Both the position numbers and the translations under genes were made by a program. Below are positions 23,585 through 32,898 of a stretch of DNA of 40,110 nucleotides, one piece after another. A model generated the notes under the pieces. It saw only the letters and a list, made by a program, of their open reading frames with translations, did not search any database and was not told the DNA's origin. Each line of letters opens with the position of its first letter. Within the stretch, counting starts at the first letter, position 1. The stretch spans positions 1 to 40,110 of IMG/VR virus record IMGVR_UViG_3300037485_000354. One strand, 5' to 3'. This DNA comes from a virus.

Positions 23585-24232
23585 TTATGAGAAGGTTAAT
23601 TTTGATCTGATTGCAGACGCATAGCAATTCTGTGCATCGTTGGCTACACGCCATAATTGGTGAACGGGACCTTCCATAACTAAACCAATTGCGTTCACAC
23701 TATTAAGACCATATGGAAATCCTGGTCCATTTTGTGTCAACTGTGCATTGGTTAAATTTCCCGTCAAAGCAACAAGTGACGCATTAACATTAAGCGTACT
23801 ACCGATTGAAACAGGAATAGCTGCATTAACTTCAGTTGAGTTGGATGAATTATTTGTTCCAATTGCTTCAATAGTTACTCGTTGTCGAAACTTGCTGTCA
23901 ACCACTGCATTGCTTTCTAACAACTTATTCATCCTTCTCAATAGATCATGAAGAGTCTCCTCATAGGATGGGAGATCCACATAAATCTGCAACTTATCGG
24001 TTGATGCCATTGCAGAAGTATTATAGTCTAATGTAAGGATGTTATTATTAAAACTTACAGCCCCCGTTGTTGGGTCTGCAAAGTTATAGATTATTGTGTT
24101 GGCTGTAGTGTTAGTTATCAGAAGAAAATTCTGAAGTGCTATAGCCTGAACAAGACCACTAAATGTAATAGTGTTTGATGCTGGAGTAAAAACATAACTC
24201 CCTACTGCATCTGTTCCTAGTAATTTTTTCAT
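23585..24232 (-). CDS. Probable virion structural protein of the adhesin region (215 aa)
   Basis: The N-terminal half is beta-rich (for example YVFTPASNTITFSGL and NTIIYNFADP). A helical segment follows at about 89-110 (YEETLHDLLRRMNKLLES), then another beta and Asn/Ser/Thr-rich part, and a C-terminus containing QLWRVANDAQNCYASAIR. I recall similar proteins beginning MKKLLGTD in phage tail gene clusters, but I do not know a proven role. ATG is preceded by AAAGGA with 5 nt spacing. It is only 9 nt from the 951-residue gene and shares its AT-rich composition, so the two probably travel together, perhaps as adhesin plus chaperone or connector. Confidence 0.65.
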   Translation of the reverse strand: MKKLLGTDAVGSYVFTPASNTITFSGLVQAIALQNFLLITNTTANTIIYNFADPTTGAVSFNNNILTLDYNTSAMASTDKLQIYVDLPSYEETLHDLLRRMNKLLESNAVVDSKFRQRVTIEAIGTNNSSNSTEVNAAIPVSIGSTLNVNASLVALTGNLTNAQLTQNGPGFPYGLNSVNAIGLVMEGPVHQLWRVANDAQNCYASAIRSKLTFS

Positions 24233-24244
24233 TGTTTCCTTTGT

Positions 24245-25317
<1,073 letters not shown>

Positions 25318-25318
<1 letters not shown>

Positions 25319-26217
25319 TAAGGTGTACCTCCGTTAATAATTTCAATGTTGGTGTAGGTGTCGCTGGCAAATCCTCCGTCAACTATTGCCGTTCCAACAC
25401 TAGTGTCGCCAGTGTCGCCCTTGATGCCCTGAGCACCCGTAGCACCAGTCGCTCCCGCCGCACCAGTGTTGCCAGTGTCGCCCTTGATGCCTGTCGCGCC
25501 CGTAGCACCAGTTGCACCTTGGATGCCTTGTGCACCAGTAGCACCTGTTGGTCCAACAGAGCTATCAGAGATTGTAGTCTTCACATAGGACGTGTCGGCC
25601 CCCTCATACGAGGTAATAACATTAAAGTTGGTTGGACCACTAACCCTAGCGGCATAAAGCTTAAAGACCAATCTGTCTGTTGTTAGTAGGGAGAAAGCTG
25701 TTGGGTATGAGGCAGTCCACGAAAGTTCTTGCTTTGTAGTATTAGAGAAATTCTCAGAGTATCCATCTCGCAGTAAAGTTTCTGTTCCCGATAGATCTCT
25801 TTTTAGCAGTTTGAGATTCAGTCTTGCAACGCAAGAATTATTTCCGTCTTGATATGCGTGAACGAGCCGCTCAGCAATACCAGAAGGAAGAGAAGTTACT
25901 CCAGGTTCTCCTGAATCGGTTACAAAGGACGCAATTAGAATGTCACTAGTCCCCGTAACGGCAGTAGTAATACTGTTAACTAGATTAGCTGATACGTCTC
26001 TAGACGCAATTTTGTATCCCGCAACATTAGCGGATGCGCTTGCCCAAAGATAGTAAATTCTGGCGGAACCTACACCGCCGGGAGGGGGGCCACCATTGAT
26101 GACACCTCCTCCCGCTGTCCTGAGGATTAGATCTCCATTGATAAAGTCGGCAGACACAATGCTGTATCCGTTCGGTTTATCTGCATTATTTGGATTGTTC
26201 CGTCTGTTTAACGGCAT
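25318..26217 (-). CDS. Virion protein with beta domain and collagen-like tail (299 aa)
   Basis: Numbered from the chosen start, the first 30 residues are basic and Asn/Arg-rich ([19 protein letters not shown]). A beta-rich domain of about 170 residues follows, and then roughly 60 residues of Gly-X-Y repeats ([20 protein letters not shown]). The end is a short non-collagen tip ([11 protein letters not shown]). I chose ATG at 26217 because AAGGAAA lies about 5 nt upstream, whereas the longer frame from 26244 has no ribosome site. The gene overlaps the end of the lysis gene before it by 32 nt. With the next collagen gene it may form a composite or branched fibre, which is inference from adjacency and shared repeat type. 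Confidence 0.7.
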
Positions 26218-26743
26218 GTGATTTCCTTTTCTTAAAGGCAGCATTGAGCTCTGGATCCTTAGCCCTCATAACTGCAACAGCCTCACGAACCGTTACGGGA
26301 TCGTTAGAGTCTAGTGCATTAGAGAGCATCTCAGCTTCAGCTTTCTTTGCTGCTGGTACGTATCCAATTAGTTTTCTAACTAGAACCCCTAGGCCTAGAT
26401 ACCAAAGACCAAACACAACGCCGACGATTCCAATAGAGATCGCAATAATCTCCATAGTGTTAGCCCACCAAGGTGTGACATCTTTCACGCCCGCCGTGGC
26501 TTCGATGATCGTTTGGGTTTCCTCAATGATCTGGGCCTGTTCTTGAATCCCTTGATGGGATCTTTCTTCGGCTTCGGTAAGTCTGGGGGGTTCGGCTGTG
26601 ACTGCGTCATTAATTTTCTCAAAGTTTTCTTTGGAGGAATGGGCGAGTGTTGATACGGAGTTGCTTGATTTCTGAATGACGGCCACTTTAGAGCAACCGT
26701 TAACCAGTAAAACCATCAAAATCGCTAGACTGATCTTTAGCAT
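26186..26743 (-). CDS. Lipoprotein with internal membrane span; spanin-like lysis protein (185 aa)
   Basis: The protein begins with a signal sequence and a lipobox-like LLVNGC, so Cys17 would be lipid-modified. A periplasmic stretch of about 75 residues follows, then one membrane span at about 98-122 ([20 protein letters not shown]), then a charged tail of about 60 residues. A lipid anchor plus a membrane span in one chain is the layout of unimolecular spanins, which fuse inner and outer membranes at lysis. The long tail after the span is unusual for that class, so a holin or other membrane role is possible. ATG has AAAGGAAG 6 nt upstream. It overlaps the previous membrane gene by 44 nt, a common arrangement for lysis genes. 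Confidence 0.6.
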   Translation of the reverse strand: MLKISLAILMVLLVNGCSKVAVIQKSSNSVSTLAHSSKENFEKINDAVTAEPPRLTEAEERSHQGIQEQAQIIEETQTIIEATAGVKDVTPWWANTMEIIAISIGIVGVVFGLWYLGLGVLVRKLIGYVPAAKKAEAEMLSNALDSNDPVTVREAVAVMRAKDPELNAAFKKRKSHAVKQTEQSK

Positions 26744-26996
26744 TGAAGCTTCCTTTCACTACGGCAAGGGTTAAGGCTTGTACCGTATTACGAAGTTCGT
26801 GAATATGTGTCTCTAGTTTCTCAATGCGAGAAAGGAGAGCAAACTGTTCGGCGTTCTTAATCATATGAAGTGATTCAATCTTAGCCTCAAGTCTGGCAAT
26901 CCTAAATACGACCCAGGATACTCCGACGATGCCGGGTACTAACATGGCCGTAATAACTAATAGTAATTGTTCGATAGACATGGAAGGATTAGGCAT
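26700..26996 (-). CDS. Membrane-anchored coiled-coil protein, probable lysis gene (98 aa)
   Basis: One N-terminal membrane span (about residues 9-32, LLLVITAMLVPGIVGVSWVV) is followed by a coiled-coil region (about 34-80, RIARLEAKIESL and LLSRIEKLETHIHEL) and a short polar end. This is the layout of an inner-membrane spanin (Rz type), and a holin-like protein is the alternative. The start overlaps or abuts the fibre gene's stop (TAATCATG) without a clear Shine-Dalgarno sequence, so translation is probably coupled. The next gene is a lipoprotein and overlaps it by 44 nt, which fits a two-gene lysis cassette. No endolysin is visible in this window. Confidence 0.6.
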   Translation of the reverse strand: MPNPSMSIEQLLLVITAMLVPGIVGVSWVVFRIARLEAKIESLHMIKNAEQFALLSRIEKLETHIHELRNTVQALTLAVVKGSFNAKDQSSDFDGFTG

Positions 26997-26998
26997 GA

Positions 26999-28477
26999 TT
27001 AGGCCAGTGTAAATGTGATTGTAACTGGTCCGGCTTCCGCTGCATTATCTACCTCAAATGAGGTTACAGAGTTACCAAGTAAGGTGTTAACGCTTGGGGT
27101 TCCATTATAGCCTGAGGTTCCATTTTTTCCGGGAAGAAGGTAAAAGGTGGTACCCGCAGCCATCGTGATAAATCTCTCTGTGTAAGAAGTTGTTCCTGGG
27201 GTAGCATTAACAGTTCTCTGTTGCTCGTTTCTATAGTAGAATGATATTGGAGTAGTTCCGGTGTTGTCTACCTGACAAAAGCTATTACTCCGTGGGCTCC
27301 CTACCTCATCAAAGACAAAATTTAATGGGCCTAAGGTTGTAGGAGCAGTTGTCAATAGTGGAGCAACTCCGGAGGTAGCCCTTAAACACCCCTTTGAAAC
27401 AGTTCTAGAACTGGTAGCGCCAAAGATTGTGCCTGTAACGCTTAGAGACCCATCGATGTAAGTATTCCCATCAACGTGTAATCTACCGTTTCCAGTTGTA
27501 TTCCGTGGCCTCAACGTAATACCGGCAGTTCCTACTCCATCTCCTGAGGACATTTTAGCCATTTTAATGCTACGAGTCGAGTCATGGCTGTTGGCCTTTA
27601 TTACAAGGTCTGAGCTAGAGTCAGTACCAGTATTAGAACTGTCCGTGTACATCAAGGAAGTACCGGATGCACCATTAAAGTTAATCTGATTGTTGAATGT
27701 GGAGATACCGCTAAAGGTCTTAGCTCCAGCAATAGTCTGCGCTGTTGACATGTTAACAAGAACTGTAGAGACGTTAGCGCCAATAGTATCAAAGTCAACA
27801 GCGTTACCAGATGCAAAGGTAGACGTAGTTGACGTTAGCGTGAGGGCCGTAACCCAGGCATTGTTAGCAGCGGTCGGCTTAAGCACAATACTCTTAGACG
27901 TGCCAGAACCAGCAATAAAAGCATCACTGCTAAGCAACACGTTGGATGAGAAGGTCTTACTACCTGAAATAACTTGAGAGGTGGTTAGAGTTACCCCTGT
28001 TCCGATTACATCCCATGTGCTACCGTTGTAAACAGCAAGTTCGCTAGTGTCTGTGTCTACCCACAGAACGCCAGTATGGTCTGCTGTTAAGCTAGGCTGT
28101 GAGGCCTGTCGGTAGATTACGCTGGGTCCGGTGAGGACACCAGACTTGTTGAATGAGTTGACCGTAGTGCCTGAGCTGTTAATTAGGTTGAAGAGGGTGT
28201 TGGTAGTAATACCCTTGATACTTAGCGTACCAGTAGTCACGTCATGCTTAAAGTTTACTGCTGGAGTAAGTTGATTCTGTGTGCCGACTCTGATAAGCTT
28301 TACCATAGTATCACCGAGGGCTGTGTTACCGTTATCAACGCCGGGATCGGCGGTAGTAATTACGGTCCAGCTGTTATCAGCTGAAGAAAATCTCCACGTT
28401 ACTTGATTGTTTGAGTATTCGGCAAGATCTGCGGGAGGGTTTAACCCGTCATTACCTGGAAAATTGATTGCTGGCAT
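26999..28477 (-). CDS. Tail fibre protein (492 aa)
   Basis: The protein is rich in Ser, Thr, Asn and Gly with many short beta repeats. It holds two copies of the fibre motif T(S/A)QxI(S/A)GxKTFS (TTSQVISGSKTFSSNVLLS near 164 and STAQTIAGAKTFSGISTF near 248). It also has a YNGSTWDVIGTG segment near 150 of the kind found in phage fibre modules, and HVDGNTYIDGSLSVTG near 331. The C-terminal 130 residues are distinct and may be the receptor-binding tip. ATG has AAGGA about 8 nt upstream. It follows the gp17-type adaptor and probably attaches through it. Confidence 0.75.
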   Translation of the reverse strand: MPAINFPGNDGLNPPADLAEYSNNQVTWRFSSADNSWTVITTADPGVDNGNTALGDTMVKLIRVGTQNQLTPAVNFKHDVTTGTLSIKGITTNTLFNLINSSGTTVNSFNKSGVLTGPSVIYRQASQPSLTADHTGVLWVDTDTSELAVYNGSTWDVIGTGVTLTTSQVISGSKTFSSNVLLSSDAFIAGSGTSKSIVLKPTAANNAWVTALTLTSTTSTFASGNAVDFDTIGANVSTVLVNMSTAQTIAGAKTFSGISTFNNQINFNGASGTSLMYTDSSNTGTDSSSDLVIKANSHDSTRSIKMAKMSSGDGVGTAGITLRPRNTTGNGRLHVDGNTYIDGSLSVTGTIFGATSSRTVSKGCLRATSGVAPLLTTAPTTLGPLNFVFDEVGSPRSNSFCQVDNTGTTPISFYYRNEQQRTVNATPGTTSYTERFITMAAGTTFYLLPGKNGTSGYNGTPSVNTLLGNSVTSFEVDNAAEAGPVTITFTLA

Positions 28478-28486
28478 ATGTATTCC

Positions 28487-29404
28487 TTAAATAATTGGTG
28501 AAGATGTATCGACCCAGTAACCGATGTCGCCGTTAGTGTTGAGCGGATACTCAATTCCAACGTTGGAATAGTAATCGTCTCTAACGTAGAGGTAGACTCT
28601 ACCGTTGCTTGTATTGAACCACATTGTTCCCGGAGCAAACAGACCGTCTGCGCCCAAAGATCTAATCGGACGTGTGGAGCGCTGAAAGAAGAGTCCGCCA
28701 AGTAGACCAACAGAGGCTGGCCGCTGAGCTGCTTTTAAGAGTGCATCGTCATCTAAGGTAGCAATTCCTTTAAGGTTCCCAAGCTTATTAGTAACGTTAG
28801 TCGCCATTAATCCGTCTACATATGCTTTATTAGCTGCGTCTCCTGATGAGATTGGTGCGGCTAGAGAGGTAATCCTAAACCCACCCATGCTTAGATTAGT
28901 TGTTGCGGGGTTGTTGAAGAGATCTGGATCACTACGAGAAACAAACTCATTAAAGCTTTCTCGTAACTCTTGGATGAGACCAAGAAGCTGCTCAGTATTG
29001 TTGTTTAACTGTTCAGCCGTGACTCGAGCGCCAGTAGTCCATGTGACATACGGGTCTGCATATACCAATCTACGCTGAACCACTAACGGCTCAGCTGCTA
29101 CCATTACTGGAATTGTAACTGTGGTTTGATTTGTGCGTAGACCAGTAGTCCCCGGTGGGATCGTGATTGCTGTGATTGTTTTGTTCTGTCGATCTAACGT
29201 AAGGTAAGATCCCGGGATCTGGCCTAGTCTCTTGTATTCATCGATGTCTAAAGTGAGACCGAGAATTGTATCGATGTTTTCTCTAAATAGAAGCAACTGC
29301 TCACTATCATCAATGCCTGTGAGCATGGTTAGCCCGGCATACGAGATAGGTAAGGCGTATGTTGAGTCTACCTGTGTAGTTACTCTTGTTTGATTAGTGG
29401 ACAT
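28487..29404 (-). CDS. Tail fibre attachment protein, T7 gp17-like N-terminus (305 aa)
   Basis: The first 145 residues look like the tail-attachment domain of T7 gp17: YVTWTTGARVTAEQLNNNTEQLL near 130 is the hallmark. The next 55 residues include NLSMGGFRITSLAAPISSGD-type sequence followed by ANKAYVD, common at the start of fibre shafts. The chain then ends in a small domain (MWFNTSNGRVYLYV) instead of a long fibre. T7 gp17 has 553 residues, so this is a short adaptor, and the distal fibres are probably separate proteins encoded next. ATG is preceded by AAGGT with 5-6 nt spacing. Confidence 0.85.
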   Translation of the reverse strand: MSTNQTRVTTQVDSTYALPISYAGLTMLTGIDDSEQLLLFRENIDTILGLTLDIDEYKRLGQIPGSYLTLDRQNKTITAITIPPGTTGLRTNQTTVTIPVMVAAEPLVVQRRLVYADPYVTWTTGARVTAEQLNNNTEQLLGLIQELRESFNEFVSRSDPDLFNNPATTNLSMGGFRITSLAAPISSGDAANKAYVDGLMATNVTNKLGNLKGIATLDDDALLKAAQRPASVGLLGGLFFQRSTRPIRSLGADGLFAPGTMWFNTSNGRVYLYVRDDYYSNVGIEYPLNTNGDIGYWVDTSSPII

Positions 29405-29407
29405 TCA

Positions 29408-32077
29408 TTACCTTAGTGTTGAATTTTTCTTACTGAAGATCCCACGGAACTCCATCTGAGTGATGTTGGTCGGGGACGGGGTATTGTTGGAAATCTCGAT
29501 TCGAGTGTGATCCGCAAACCCGTATACCTTAGAGAGGAAGCCACCGTTCTCTTGAACGAAGGTTGTGTTCTCTAGGTTAGTGGCAGAGAAGGTACTAATG
29601 AGCGGCTCTGTGCGGCCACGGCGGAACGACTTGACGGTATAGGTACCGGTCTTGGCGTGTCGTAGAGTCAGAGTCTTTAGATTAAGTACCCCGTCAATGA
29701 TGTTGTTGTCCTGTCCGCGCTGATATTGCGTTGACAGCACTACCTTCATGTTGTAGTTGTTACCAAGGTACACCGTCTTACCGATGTCAGCCTCTAGATC
29801 TACGCCAGTGATTACAATCAAAGACGAGTTACCTGTAACGGTGATGGTTGCTGGGTAGACTGAGTTAGCGTCAGCTCCAAACTCTGATCCGAGTACTACT
29901 ACACAGTCTGTCATAGACAGTGCGTATGGTACCGAGAACTGGGTGGTGATGCCAACAGCTGTAGTATTAGTACCATCAATTACAAGGGCGTGTCGATAGT
30001 CAATTCGAGGAAGATCAGTACTCTCTGCCTCTAGGCTTGACCGCATTAGATACCACCCGCTTGATCCTTCTTGGCTTCGCTTAGATGCGGTGTATAGGTA
30101 TTCATCCCATACGTTAATGCCATAGATGGAATCAATGTCAGCTAACTGGTATCGCCAAAAGGCTGACTGAACTACTTGATCGCCCGAGAACCGGTTGCAG
30201 TAGATGTAGATATCCGATTGGTTATCTTCATCGACGGCCACAACGTAGCTTTGTGCATTAGCTGTACAGGTAGCTCCGATGTTTCGTGGGAGGTAGCCCT
30301 GAACAGTAGCTGACACTTCGATGGCTGTATTTAGCTTTCTACTGTCACTGTTGAGATAGATGTATAGTCGGCCAGCATCCCAGAAGTAAATCTGTGAGCC
30401 GAGAGTCTGTGGATCTACTAAGTCTACCGTAGAGTAGAAGGTGGTACTTGAGATTTCAGCTGTGAGTGGGGAGATCAAACCATTGTCTCCCTTAAGTTCA
30501 AACTGTACACTGCTCTTGGTATTTAAGAACAGAAACTTATCGAATGGAAGCATTGCCGTGATTTCAGCGTAGACGTTACTAGCTGCTCTAACATCGATGG
30601 GATCCGCAACAGTGATATTGGATGGATCCTTGATCCAGAGATCTTCTAGTGAGCCGAGCTGAGATGAGAACACAACGTCACCCGCAGAGAAGAAGAGTCT
30701 ATCGCGGAAATTACATAGTGATGTAATGTTAACGTGTCGGGCTTCCTTATCTAGATTCATGAACGGTGATGGCCCGGGATTGGTATCCCTGTCGCCTACC
30801 GTTCGATGACCCCACTCAATTGGTTCGATGGCGAACTTGGTGCCATCGAATGTGAGTCTCTGTGGCATACGGTACTTGTCAAGCACTGAACAGTAGTCAG
30901 GTGTTCTGACTTTCTGTGTGAATGGTTTACCAGTGCCGATGATTCCACTAAGGCCTGATGCCTCTGCTGTGGTAAAGTTGACGATGCGGTAGTAACCGGC
31001 ATCTAGTGCTAGGTACGGAGCATCACAGTAGTAGATCTTTCCTCGACCATTAACAAGACTAGCTCCAGCAGAGTTTGCAAAGGCTGTCTTTGGGTCGTAT
31101 AGAATCGTAAGCATGTCCCTAGCTGACACATCATCTGGGGCTGCCAGTATGTCTGAGTTGTTTACGTAAAAGTCATTCTTATCAGGCGGGAACCTGATCT
31201 CGCTGAAGTTATTTACAGACTGTCCCATCCAAGGTAGTTCAAACGAACCGTAAACAAAGTCTTCAACTGGTATGTACTGAGCTAGCCAAGTCGTGTCTAA
31301 TATGTCTCCCGGTGGAGGCGTGACACCGTCTCGATACATACGTCCGTCTGTTGTCTTTACAATTTTAGTAGAGGTGTAGTAAGTAACCTTACCACCAATA
31401 GTATCAGTAGTTAGTGTCTCATATCCGTTTAGACCCACCGTCTTACCGTTAGTTCCGCTGGTAAAGCCAGCAAAGACTTCCGTATTGAGGTAGAGAATGT
31501 TGGTACCAAACTGTACCGTCTTAAGAACTTTTCTAGCGTCACCCTGACCGTAGATCATGTAGGCCCTAGAGTTTAGGTCTACTGTTCCAAGGGCCAGAAG
31601 AGCGTTGTAGCGAGAACTAACGGTTCCACCTGTACCGTAGAGAGCTAACTGATAGATAGGGTCTCTTTGATCATTAGCAGAAATAGGATCAGTACCGTTC
31701 CACACTAAAGTTGAATCGGCTGCATCCCACTGGTATGCTGGGGTAGCATTAGTCCAAGAGTCTCCATCGATCTTCATTACATAGAAGAGAGTTGAAGCGG
31801 CTCCAGTAGCATTACGATCTACGATGATGAGATAACGATTCTCTCGATCTAGCGTGAACCACACAAAGTGTGGGATTACCGTAAGCGGTAGGAAGCTGAG
31901 GTTGTACTGGCCTACCCCACTCAGGATTGAAAACCCAGGTCTCTTCTCAACGGATCTCTCTAGTGAGATGAGACAGTTATCTAGGTCTTGCGCCATGAAC
32001 GGTGAACGCTTGGTGTCTGGCTGTCTACCTACGCCACCACTCAAGGTGTAGATTGGGATCGTGGTAGGGCTTGCCAT
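29408..32077 (-). CDS. Tail tubular protein B (nozzle, gp12-like)
   Basis: The length of 889 residues is near T7 gp12 (794), and it is the gene directly after tail tube A, as in T7. The N-terminus TIPIYTLSGGVGRQPDTKRSP and LDNCLISLERSVEKRPG is typical: these proteins begin by matching a ring of phage tail proteins to rows of constants. Later parts are beta-rich, as expected for the propeller-like nozzle. The product forms the lower tail through which DNA leaves. The start overlaps the tail tube A stop (TAATG). Confidence 0.9.
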   Translation of the reverse strand: MASPTTIPIYTLSGGVGRQPDTKRSPFMAQDLDNCLISLERSVEKRPGFSILSGVGQYNLSFLPLTVIPHFVWFTLDRENRYLIIVDRNATGAASTLFYVMKIDGDSWTNATPAYQWDAADSTLVWNGTDPISANDQRDPIYQLALYGTGGTVSSRYNALLALGTVDLNSRAYMIYGQGDARKVLKTVQFGTNILYLNTEVFAGFTSGTNGKTVGLNGYETLTTDTIGGKVTYYTSTKIVKTTDGRMYRDGVTPPPGDILDTTWLAQYIPVEDFVYGSFELPWMGQSVNNFSEIRFPPDKNDFYVNNSDILAAPDDVSARDMLTILYDPKTAFANSAGASLVNGRGKIYYCDAPYLALDAGYYRIVNFTTAEASGLSGIIGTGKPFTQKVRTPDYCSVLDKYRMPQRLTFDGTKFAIEPIEWGHRTVGDRDTNPGPSPFMNLDKEARHVNITSLCNFRDRLFFSAGDVVFSSQLGSLEDLWIKDPSNITVADPIDVRAASNVYAEITAMLPFDKFLFLNTKSSVQFELKGDNGLISPLTAEISSTTFYSTVDLVDPQTLGSQIYFWDAGRLYIYLNSDSRKLNTAIEVSATVQGYLPRNIGATCTANAQSYVVAVDEDNQSDIYIYCNRFSGDQVVQSAFWRYQLADIDSIYGINVWDEYLYTASKRSQEGSSGWYLMRSSLEAESTDLPRIDYRHALVIDGTNTTAVGITTQFSVPYALSMTDCVVVLGSEFGADANSVYPATITVTGNSSLIVITGVDLEADIGKTVYLGNNYNMKVVLSTQYQRGQDNNIIDGVLNLKTLTLRHAKTGTYTVKSFRRGRTEPLISTFSATNLENTTFVQENGGFLSKVYGFADHTRIEISNNTPSPTNITQMEFRGIFSKKNSTLR

Positions 32078-32733
32078 TACATGCCACCATTCCAGTAGCG
32101 TGGATTAGTGTACATGTTTCGGTACACCGCTTCTCTTGCGGTCGGGTTAGACCACAGGATGTTCCACTGGCTATCGTTTACATTGTCTGCCTTTGATTTG
32201 ATCTTTGCAATAGCTTGATCTTCTGCAAGCAGACGGTCGGTGTACTGGTCACCTTGTGTCATCATCTGATACTTTCGCATTGCTTCCGAAAGGATAGCCC
32301 GTTGTGATGATGTATCGAGATTCTCCCAATTCAAGAGGGCAATGATTTCTACATAGTAGTCACCAGCAGCCCACTGATTTGTTTGATCTGTCATGTTGTA
32401 GAGTTCTGGGGGATTAGCCTCAGTGACTCTGGATTGAATAGAACAGTTAAGTACGGTGCTAAGTACTGGAACAACCAGCGATGCACTTAGTACTCCTTCG
32501 TAATCAGCATTCGGATAACCGAGCTGGATAGTTCCAGTCTCAGTTAGTGTAATCTTCTTTACGATTTTGTTGTCAAACTGGCCACGTAGTTGGTGGCTCA
32601 TACTGACTTGACCTAACAAGAACTCAGCGATTCCGGTATCGATACCGGATGCCTCGTTCAGATCTGCGACGAGGCTTTCACCTGATGCAAGAAGCATCAT
32701 GTTAACCGCGTTCAACTTTGATAAATATCCCAT
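32077..32733 (-). CDS. Tail tubular protein A (adaptor, gp11-like)
   Basis: This 218-residue protein lies between capsid and tail tube B and matches T7 gp11 in size (196). The N-terminus LNAVNMMLLASGESLVADL and the later motif YNMTDQTNQW, then ETSQRAILSE-like helices (SQRAILSEAMRKYQ), fit the family. It forms the ring joining the portal to the nozzle. ATG is preceded by AAAGGA with 8 nt spacing, after a long gap with a terminator-like hairpin, so it may begin its own unit. Confidence 0.9.
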   Translation of the reverse strand: MGYLSKLNAVNMMLLASGESLVADLNEASGIDTGIAEFLLGQVSMSHQLRGQFDNKIVKKITLTETGTIQLGYPNADYEGVLSASLVVPVLSTVLNCSIQSRVTEANPPELYNMTDQTNQWAAGDYYVEIIALLNWENLDTSSQRAILSEAMRKYQMMTQGDQYTDRLLAEDQAIAKIKSKADNVNDSQWNILWSNPTAREAVYRNMYTNPRYWNGGM

Positions 32734-32898
32734 GTGTGTGTCCTTTCTGAACGGAGGGAAATTGGAAAACCACCCTCCCCCTTTCGGGGGAAGATGGCAT
32801 ACGACAGCGTAGGTAACGCTGAAGAGAAAAAGATCACCGTATCTTTCTTGTCTAGAGGAAAACCTAGAGAGAGAAAATAGCGATAACAGAATCTAGTA
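32734..32898 (-). other. Intergenic region after the capsid gene, several stem-loops
   Basis: 165 nt without a credible gene. Besides the terminator hairpin (32774-32793) it has a 6 bp stem at 32805-32821 (CAGCGT/ACGCTG) and a further 6 bp A/T-rich stem (AAAGAT/ATCTTT) at about 32829-32846. A phage terminator and RNA processing sites at this place would match T7, where T-phi follows gene 10. Confidence 0.5.
32766..32793 (-). terminator. Terminator-like hairpin after the major capsid gene
   Basis: CCCCC (32777-32781) pairs with GGGGG (32786-32790) across a GAAA tetraloop on the minus strand. The stem extends by three more pairs to 32774/32793 with one G-U pair. TTTT follows after 4 nt (32769-32766). 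It matches the position of the T7 T-phi terminator, so capsid would be made in excess over the tail proteins. Confidence 0.7.
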
